A stretch of 64,000 nucleotides of DNA. Origin: Sycobia sp. Sy_11. Taxonomy: Eukaryota; Arthropoda; Insecta; Hymenoptera; Epichrysomallidae. Positions 56,706 to 64,000 of the stretch are shown here, in pieces. The stretch spans positions 1,874,501 through 1,938,500 of the forward strand of contig JACCIC010000063.1 in NCBI GenBank assembly GCA_018907035.1, written 5' to 3'. The notes beneath the pieces were generated by a model. The model was not told the origin of the DNA. It saw only the letters and a list, made by a program, of their open reading frames with translations, and ran no database searches. The number at the start of each line of letters is the position of its first letter. The stretch's first letter is position 1. Both the position numbers and the translations under genes were made by a program.

Positions 56706-57500
56706 TCAATCATCCAGATATCCACCCGCTCTTTTGCTCCGCAGCATATGCGTAACGTATTTTGTGATCAATCGCCAGCTGTCCGCGTTCGTCATTATAA
56801 GTCTCGTCACGTTTTCTGGCGTGATCTCACCTATCCTCGTCTGTAGCCCTGGTCGTAACTTGGTCCAATGGTCGCACACGAAGAAGGTGTGTTCCACATC
56901 GTCCCAAACCCAATGGCAATACTTGAATTCCGGAGAGGCAATTCTTTTCATCCTGCAGAGATACTTACAGAAGTATCCATGTCCGGAAAGAAACTGGGTA
57001 AGGTAGAAGCTCACCTCCCCGTGTTGCCTCTCCTTCCACGTACCGATTTCGGATATTAGTCAATTTGTCCAATTTCCTTGTTCGTCCATCGTCTGCCGTC
57101 TCTGCCAGGTCTCGATCGTCTTTATCCAATCATCAGTCGCAGCATTTTCCCTTCCAACATTTGAGCTGAGAATACGCTTTCGTTCAGCCGCAAGCCGATC
57201 GATGGGAATGATCCCATTGATCATGAAAACCGCGCTGTCAGACACAATGCGATACGCGCACGGGATTCTTAACGCGCCCACCCATGGTACACTTTTCATG
57301 ACGTCCTGCTACCATATTCATAACGTTTAGTAAATGAGGTCAGAAGCTTAGCTTCGTAGCCAAGGTGACCCCAAAATACTTAACTTCACTCCTAGTATCC
57401 AATCTTTCTGTTCCTACCATCACCGAGAAAACTGTTTCTATACGTCTATGAATCAGCAGCAATAACTCGGTCTTTTGCAGCATGCATTGCAGTTCGTAGT
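56706..57500 (-). pseudogene. R1-like ORF2 C-terminal part
   Basis: Frames shift several times. 57299-57060 reads MINGIIPIDRLAAERKRIL. 57014-56706 reads FYLTQFLSGHGYFCKYL and then YCHWVWDDVEHTFFVCDHW, the C-terminal Cys-x2-Cys-His-Cys motif with the first Cys changed to Phe. The region follows RT and may bind nucleic acid; no RNase H was recognised. Confidence 0.8.
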
Positions 57501-58777
57501 CATTCAGTCACTCGTCTCATGAACTGATTTAGTTTTAACTGAATCAAGTGATAGTCGCGCGCGACTATCACGGCTGCCACATCGCCAGTATAGGCGAAGA
57601 GGCATACGTCCAAGGGCATGTCCAGTTTTAGTAAGCCGTCATACTGTACGTTCCACAAGTCGGGGCCCAAGATGGAATCCTGCGCGACCCCCGCTGTCAT
57701 GTGTTTCCATTTCGTTCCGTCCACTGTCTCGTACGTCAGTCCTCGATCCCGTAGATAGTCCTGTATGATATACACAAGGTAGAAATAGTAAATTTCGAAA
57801 TTAGACTCCAATGGTGCCAGTATCTATATCCATTTCGTGGAGTTGAAGACGTTTTGTTTTTGAATTTTGAAGACACCTGTTCTCGGTGTGAAATATCTTC
57901 GTCACGTCACCTATAGCCCCGATTGTCGACCGTCTTTTCCTAAATCCATGTTGTTGTTCGGATCTTCTTCGTTTTGAATTGCCTGTAGCAGTCGTGATAG
58001 CAGTCGCAGGAGTTCCAATAGCTTCCCTGCCGTATTAAGTAGACAGAGACGCCTGTACGAACAAGGCAAATCAGGATCCCCTTTATTCTTACTGTTGGGA
58101 ACAAATTGAGCCTCCTTCCAGAGCCTGCTAAAAACTTCCTCCACCAGACACCCGTTGTACAAACCCAAAAAGATGTCAGGGCAGCGCGAAGTGACCACCC
58201 GTAACACCTCACTAGGTATGCCATCGGGACCCGGGGCCTTGTTAGGCTTCAACGCATTCGAAGCTCTGCGGAGCTCTTCCTGCGTGAAGAGAGGGATCTG
58301 TATATCTCTCATTTCATTTGTCGCGTCCGTTCTGTTGGGATGGGTTGGGAAAAGTCTCTCAACTATCCGCTTCATCACTTTCGCGTCTCGTAGTTCCGGC
58401 GGACCCCGACCTCCAAGAGCGCATGTTACAATTTTATAACCGTTGCCCCAGGGATCCGAGTCCACCTCGTCGATTAGTTTTGTCCAACACCGTTTCTTAC
58501 TGTCATTGATCGCGTATCTCAGTCGCTGTCTAGCGCGACTATACTCCGTAGAGTATAGTCTCACTACGCCTCGACTTCGGGCTCGTTGAGCTTTCCGTTT
58601 CAGCTTCAAACAATTGCTTCTGAGATCCGCGATCTCGGCTATCCACCAGTATGTTTGTCGTCTGTTTCGTACTTTTCGATTCCTGGGCATGGTGGCATCG
58701 CATAGGCGCTGGAGAAAGTCAGTCGTTGCCGCCGCTAACGCCTCCACCCTGTCCCGTTTTGTCAACTCTTGAAGCAC
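57500..58777 (-). pseudogene. R1-like reverse transcriptase, YADD altered
   Basis: The linker (58777-58350) leads to RT with EELRRASNALKPNKAPGPDG near 58245 and FVPNSKNKGDPDLPCSYRRL near 58080. A frameshift follows (GFRKRRSTIGAI near 57930), then VAQDSILGPDLWNV near 57680. The polymerase box expected as YADDVA reads YTGDVAAVI near 57590, so one of the two essential aspartates is lost. RT would prime at the nicked target to copy the element. Confidence 0.88.
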
Positions 58778-58939
58778 CTCTCGTAAGGGAGGTTCTTCAT
58801 TTTGCAGATACCTTTCGAGTTCGTCTATGTCAAGGCGTTTGGGGTTCCACCCCGTAGATCTTGTGCCCCGTCTCCTCGTCTGTCTCGTCGCGTCTGTCAG
58901 TTTGAAGGCAATGTACTGGTGATCACTGGCCGTATAGTC

Positions 58940-59569
58940 CTAGATCACCCGCAACGCCCTTATCCTAGTCCGAATTCTGTCCGAGGTCAGAGTCACGTCT
59001 GCTATGGAGTTACCATACCCCGGGCGTCTGTACGTCGGTATCGTTCCTTCGTTAACTACTGCCAGGTCCAGCCTTGCGGCCATCTCCAGCAGCAGTCTTC
59101 CCCGTCTGTTGGTCAAGGGCATTCCCCACTCGATCGCCCGCGCGTTAAAGTCGCCCGCCACGATCACGTTAACAAGGATTTCCCGCACCGCGTCCTCGAT
59201 TTTTTCAAGTTTAGCCGCGTACTCGAATTCACTGCTGTTTGGGCTCAAGTAAACACTGACATAGGTCATGTCAGCGACCGTCACCCAGACACAGTCCTCC
59301 TCAGTCCCGCAGCGTACGATATTCGACGCATCCTTTCCACGTAACCAAACTGCGGACTTGCCCGAGCAGCTTGCGAGCCAAGTCGGTAATCGTCTGTCTT
59401 TATATTGCTCGCTGATAAACAGCACGTCGATGTTCAGTTCCGCCGCAATCTGCGGGAGCAGTGCGTCTGCCACGCCTCTCCCGTTCATATTGCATTGGAG
59501 TATCGTCATCGTCATTGTGTGACTGTCTTTGTCTTCTGTTCTGTTAGTGCTCTCCTGAACGCGGCACAC
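58940..59569 (-). pseudogene. R1-like ORF2 apurinic-type endonuclease
   Basis: A 209-codon uninterrupted frame covers most of the endonuclease. It includes TILQCNMNGRGVADALL at the start, DVLFISEQYK (catalytic Glu), VYLSPNSS, VIVAGDFNARAIEWG (Asp and Asn), GRLLLEMAA and SIADVTLTSD near the end. The domain nicks target DNA to start reverse transcription. It is the best preserved part of the element. Start chosen at the Met before TILQCN; upstream fusion to ORF1 by overlap is possible. Confidence 0.88.
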
Positions 59570-60696
59570 GAAGACGAGCCGGGTAAGTGTCCCCTGTCTC
59601 GGATATTATCCCCAGTGCACAGGAAATACTCACCACGACTCTTGTAGTTCCTGTGGGAATGACACTCGAGACGGCATCGCCAGCAGCAGCTTCGTCTGTC
59701 CAGTCCTTTGCAGTCTTTCTGTACATGACCGAACCCGAGGCATCTATAGCATCGCGAGACGCGTATACTTGCTCTTATTTTTATATAACCCACCCGATTT
59801 TAATACGCCCTTTCCTTAAGAGGTCGGAAGCCTCTTTTACGTCAAAATCGCAGACCGCCATTCTCTGTCCTCGACTGTTAACGTCGAAAACATGTGGCCG
59901 ACGGTCTGCAGTCCGTCCCGTTTCCCGGTTTAACGCGTTCGCGATGTCCTCGTCGGTCGTGGCACAGTCCAAGTCCAGGAATTTCAGTGCCATCCTGGAG
60001 ATCAAATCTTTTACGCGTCCAGTCTCTCGACAGCGTCTTAAAGAACCTGTCGGAAGTCCGTCTCGTTGTTCTGTCTGGAGAGCTGTAAAAGTACCGCGCC
60101 GTCTTTTGTCTTTCTTATTGTTCTGACTTGAGTATTACACTTGTCAGGGTCCACCTTCTGCCGTATTGTTCGTACCACGTCTACGTACGTCTGTCCCTCA
60201 GCCCGCTTGATCATGATCGCTCCTCCCCTGCCTTTGAGGTTAGGGCAATCAGACCCGCGACCTTGGAGTCTCGCTTTTGTCTGCTCTTTTGTCGGTTTGT
60301 TGTTTGTTGTCCGTCTCGGATGTTTCGGTCTCGGTCGTCCGCTGTTGTGCGGTCGCCTGTTCCGGAGTAAGGGTCTGACGGTCTCTTTTCCGTTGTTTAA
60401 GGAGTTGCCTCCTCACATTCACTCCGTCCTTTATCTTTCTGTTTTTGTCGGAGCAGTCTCATTCGCTTCACTTCATACTGTCGGATTTCCACTGCTTCAT
60501 TGATCTCACTCAGATCGTTTTTTATTATTTGACTTACATTTTTTTGTTTGGAAGTCCTTTCCATCATTTTACTTAGGACTCTGCTTATTGTGTAAAATTG
60601 CTCCTGCAATTTACACTCAGCAGCTTCCCAAGTTGCCGGCGATTTATAAACATTCGCACTTTGATTCATACTGCTACCTGTAACATTTTCTGTCAC
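59500..60696 (-). pseudogene. R1-like ORF1 (gag-like), frameshifted
   Basis: The start near 60696 (MTENVTGSS) leads into a polar, probably coiled region to 60397. The middle reads AEGQTYVDVVRTIRQKV near 60190, then degrades. The end, 59793-59512, has CYRCLGFGHVQKDCKG (a perfect C-x2-C-x4-H-x4-C zinc knuckle) followed by a degraded second one, CWRCRLECHSHRN, and AFRRALTEQ. ORF1 proteins of this group bind the element RNA. ORF1 overlaps the ORF2 start at about 59512-59569. Confidence 0.85.
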
Positions 60697-60740
60697 ACCA
60701 GCCAGGTTGCCTACTGGTGTGATAGGAGAGCCGGGAATGA

Positions 60741-61560
60741 TTTTCGTATTACGTGGTCTATGAGGCAGCTTCCCTAGTGGTTGTCGGGATCATCCCGATA
60801 GACCTCCTCGCCCAGGAGCAGAAATTCGTTTACCTAGACCAAGGGGTCACTTCGCCAGGCCGAAGCTAAGAAGTAAGCTAAGAAGAGGTGAGAGCAGGAT
60901 AGGCGCGGAAGGTGGACCACTAGACTTATAAGTCAGTTGGTCCCGTGGATCGGTTGGCAGCACCCTGAGATAAATTACTATTTCACCCAGATGCTGATTG
61001 GTCACGGATACTTCCGCGCGTACTTGCATAAGATAAGCAAAGTTGCGGGTCCCCGTTGTATATACTGTGGATCCTCAAAAAACGATGCCCATCATACATT
61101 TTTGTGCGCGGGCAATGGGAGCAGCAGAGGGCGTTACTGGAGGAAGATGCTGGAAGAGTTACCCCGGAAGGCATCGTCTCCCTGATGCTCTCCAGCCAGG
61201 AGACATGAGGAAGGACTGCTTATTTCGTCGAGGATATCCTCAGGCGGAAGAAGGCGGACATTCCCTAGATTCTTCTATTTGGCTGTTATCTGGTGACGCA
61301 CAAAGAGGAACATCCTTGATCCCCTCTCCAAAGTAATGCCTAACTGTGGTTTCTGGGGTAGGGAGTTGAGCCAGGGAAAGAAGGTCTGCTCGGTGCACGC
61401 CGACCGACTCCAGCTTGTAGCTCTTTTCAGAGCAGCGAGAAGCAGTCGAAGGAATACACCAAGGAGGTAGTTTTTTAGTGGGTATGCCTTTGTGTAGATG
61501 ATTTCCACATACCCGGAGACCGGACCCCATGATCCATAAAGAATTCTTCTCCTCTTCTAT
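60741..61560 (+). pseudogene. R1-like LINE 3' fragment, plus strand
   Basis: Starting near 60755 the frame gives VVVGIIPIDLLAQEQKF (compare INGIIPIDRLAAERK in the minus-strand element). After frameshifts comes EINYYFTQMLIGHGYFRAYL at about 60965 and CIYCGSSKNDAHHTFLC at about 61055, an intact C-x2-C-x7-H-x4-C motif. TPEGIVSLMLSSQE and RRKKADIP follow. It is 5' truncated, as is usual for LINE insertions, and ends in the (ATT)n tail. It is a different copy, perhaps a different family, from the adjacent element. Confidence 0.8.
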
Positions 61561-61566
61561 ATAAAA

Positions 61567-61568
61567 AA

Positions 61569-61631
<63 letters not shown>
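61567..61631 (+). repeat. (ATT)n tail
   Basis: About 21 ATT units directly after the R1-like fragment, probably its 3' tail. Confidence 0.95.
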
Positions 61632-61633
<2 letters not shown>

Positions 61634-62179
61634 CAGCGTTATTGTATATTATACATATGTATTGTAGAAGAATTTTTATAAATCAAGATCGCTTTAAACC
61701 TTTTCTTAATTTAACTATAACAAACTACACATAAAAATACTTTAAACTAAGAAACTGTACATATTATTCAATCTACTTTCATTGATCGTTATTCTTTTGG
61801 TTTTCATCAACATTGTGATTTGGCATTTTTGAATATCAACGAAGTATATAAAAATATATAAATTAAATTTAGAAGATAAAGAATTCCGACATTTTGGTAC
61901 TGGTATTATCCATGGTGTCGTTTTCACCAGCTCTGAATCGTCGAAACCATTCCTCTGTGGTTCGAAGTGATAACGTGCTATTCCCAAAACACCATTAAAC
62001 TTACGGAACGTTTCTCTAGCGGATTTGCCTTTGACGAAGGAAAAATAGCGCGAATTTCGGCGTTAGTGAACTCCATATTTACACGTATATAACTTTTGAA
62101 CATAATATCCAAACTAATCATGCATAGTGTCATTTTGTACGTATGTCAAGACCTTTCGAATGATGTATACTATTGCCAG
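61632..62179. other. No gene recognised
   Basis: AT-rich DNA with one 81-codon minus frame (61742-61987) that lacks a domain. Confidence 0.45.
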
Positions 62180-62560
62180 ATACGAGCTCTGTAGTGCTAG
62201 CATTTCTACCAGGGTTATTTATAATGAAAATGAATATTAAAAAATCCAATTTTCATTGCGGAGGAAGGACATCAAACGACAGAAGTGTCAAAATATGTTA
62301 CGCACTATATACCACACATCTAGGAAGTCAATATCTAATCCAAGACCTAAATCATGTCATATTTCAGTGTGCAGGATATGCTACTGAAAAGGAACTGCTT
62401 AACAAGAAACTAAGACAAATATACTCTGAAGGTACTATATATATAGAAATTATTATTAGTAAACCAGAAATAAAAGCTTGTAAATACATTTGCGATTACT
62501 TTATCGAGTGCGATATTTTTGTTTTAAAAATCACAAATATCTATGTAATACATATTGTAC
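62180..62560 (+). pseudogene. Non-LTR retrotransposon C-terminal scrap
   Basis: The plus frame reads KSNFHCGGRTSNDRS, then DLNHVIFQCAGYATEKELLNK, which fits the Cys/His-containing LNHVIFQC motif near the end of ORF2 in I/Jockey/R1-like LINEs. KACKYICDYFIECDIF follows. Later codons run into a (TA)n tract (62572-62605). Too short to assign a family. Confidence 0.6.
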
Positions 62561-62570
62561 AGTCTATTTT

Positions 62571-62604
<34 letters not shown>

Positions 62605-62659
62605 TTACTGTTAGCAAAATAAGTTTCAGATTTTTGTAAGAGACTTCAAATGCTTAAAT

Positions 62660-63440
62660 AAAAAATGTCATATGAGTAGACTCATCGGAAAACTTGGTTG
62701 GAAAAGCTGACTCGAATAACGTGCCTACGCATATATAGTTTCGATCACCGCGTTGACAGCTTTGCGAATATGGAAAAAAAGCCCAGCTTGCGAGCAAATT
62801 ACGACTATACGTGATCGCAGTCACGATCGAATCGGCGGAATGGAGCACGAACGTGAGTGATAGAATGAGAGAGAGAGAGGGGGGCGAGGGTAAAGAATCG
62901 GAAAAAGGAACGGAAGGAAGATGGCTCGTATTTCAAGAGCCCTGGCAACGGTACGACTGCGCCGCTCATAGAGCCTTGGAAAATTAATTTCCTATATGCT
63001 TATAAGAGTATGAAAGAGAAAGAGAGAGGAAAAGAGAAGATGAATGAATTGAGCGGCGACGGGGAGCGAAAGACTAGGGCTCTATAAATTTCCGCGGACC
63101 ATAAACGAGGTGAAGGCTCTCTTTTGATACGAACTAGCGCACCGCGATACCTACATACAAACACATGCGCGTATAACGTCGAGTACGGTAGAGGAGAGTG
63201 TCGAGAAGGGAAAATATAGAGAAATTTTATAGAACACACGGTATCGGTCTCGGCTGCGCGGAATTTTCCAAAGCCGGCGAGCGGACTTTTTCGCCTTAAC
63301 GAGCTTCAAATCCGCGGTCGCCTCTATTCCGCTATATCGAAAACGCGGAGAGGCGAATTTATTAAACCGTAATTTATGTTTCAACGAATTTTCCTCTTGC
63401 GTCCAGCAAATTTCAGCGAAGTTTCTCAATTTCTTGATAA
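62660..63440. other. GC/CpG-rich island
   Basis: The composition change is like the other islands, with a GA-rich stretch at 62860-62930 and 63010-63050. Opposed frames of up to 97 codons have no domain. Confidence 0.35.
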
Positions 63441-64000
63441 GCATATTAAGAACTTAAAAAGTATCGTTAAGTCTGCCATTGCAAACTCTATTTCATAACT
63501 AGGAGAGCATATTAATTTGGATGCGCCTAAAATCTTTAATACAACTTTCGAATTCTAGATAAATTAATCCGGGGTTCTTTTTTATCGTTGGTCCAAATTT
63601 CATGTAACTAAGATCTACAGTCATAGTATATATTTCATGAAATTTATGAAAACTATATGAAAATCATATGCCAAACAAGATTTTAATATAATGATCTTGT
63701 TGAAGAACAGTACGATAGCAAGAAAAACAAAACAAAAGTCTGTAGCTCAGGAGCGTCAAATATGTATATTTCTGTTGTGTGTGTGGATTCGCTAATGAAC
63801 AAGAAAAAAAACAAATTAGAAAAAAATAAAAACATATATGTAAATATTTTATACATACAAAACTGTATATACTATATAGAAATACTAATAAACCTGTATT
63901 GTGATTTTCTAAACGAAATAGAAAAACTTTCTTTGTATATTGTTGCAATTTCATAAAGATTCTTAAGATAAAATTTGTTTATTTAATAAATATATAGAGC
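63441..64000. other. AT-rich DNA to window end
   Basis: Overlapping frames at 63664-63956 on both strands are Phe/Tyr/Ile/Lys-rich with no motif. Confidence 0.5.

Larger units (their letters stand above)
56600..60740 (-). mobile_element. R1-clade-like non-LTR retrotransposon
   Basis: Minus-strand order is ORF1 (gag with zinc knuckles), then ORF2 with endonuclease, reverse transcriptase and a C-terminal Cys/His motif. This order and the motifs suit the R1/I group. Length is about 4.1 kb and nearly all coding landmarks are present. Frameshifts and stops make it inactive. There is no 28S rRNA flank, so it is not sitting at the classic R1 target. The 3' end is unclear near 56600. It is head-to-head with a plus-strand R1-like fragment at 60741. 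Confidence 0.85.

Noticed and set aside
56600..60740. rDNA-inserted R1 element
   Set aside because: No 28S rRNA sequence at either side, so only R1-like relationship is claimed.

Overview
This window looks like repeat-rich, gene-poor intergenic DNA from an insect nuclear genome. A hymenopteran, most likely an ant, is my inference. The grounds are a very AT-rich background with many (TA)n and (TC/AG)n tracts, short CpG-rich islands, and mixed mariner/Tc1, copia, Ty3/gypsy and R1-like fragments. I see no intact host protein gene, rRNA or functional tRNA gene. Almost every recognisable protein is a decayed transposon protein, and most long open frames are simple-repeat translations.

Layout. 0-8 kb: GC-rich island, (TA)n and (TC)n tracts, a 0.6 kb foldback element with a hammerhead-like motif, and a 1.8 kb element with ~320 bp inverted arms. 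8.6-9.6 kb: decayed irritans-like mariner. 10-15 kb: mostly unrecognised, with islands. 15-20 kb: a duplicated segment, a 'family 2' TIR element interrupted by a small foldback MITE, a complete but dead Tc1-like element (17759-19035) and a 'family 1' relic. 21-30 kb: a mariner deletion derivative, a full 'family 1' element, GC-rich islands, then a family 1 copy split by another complete family 1 copy and by an LTR-like insert. 32-38 kb: two more internally deleted mariners, two non-LTR retrotransposon fragments and more family 1. 41-45.4 kb: a young copia element with ~98.7% identical LTRs and a 5-bp TSD, lacking protease and integrase, nested in a foldback MITE. 45.7-50.2 kb: two more family 2 copies, one holding a solo LTR. 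50.6 kb: a tRNA-derived SINE with an 8-bp TSD. 51.5-55 kb: a degenerate Ty3/gypsy element. 56.6-61.6 kb: an R1-like LINE on the minus strand, head-to-head with a 3' R1-like fragment on the plus strand. The last 2.4 kb is a LINE scrap, a GC-rich island and AT-rich DNA.

The most unusual material is a set of non-coding TIR elements (families 1 and 2). A nested copy shows that family 1 targets TA. Both families carry a ~70 bp tRNA-like module with A-box- and B-box-like motifs, and family 1 also has reiterated subterminal motifs. Nested copies and empty sites allow relative dating. Three mariners have each lost central catalytic coding while keeping other parts, which looks like the route from mariner to MITE.
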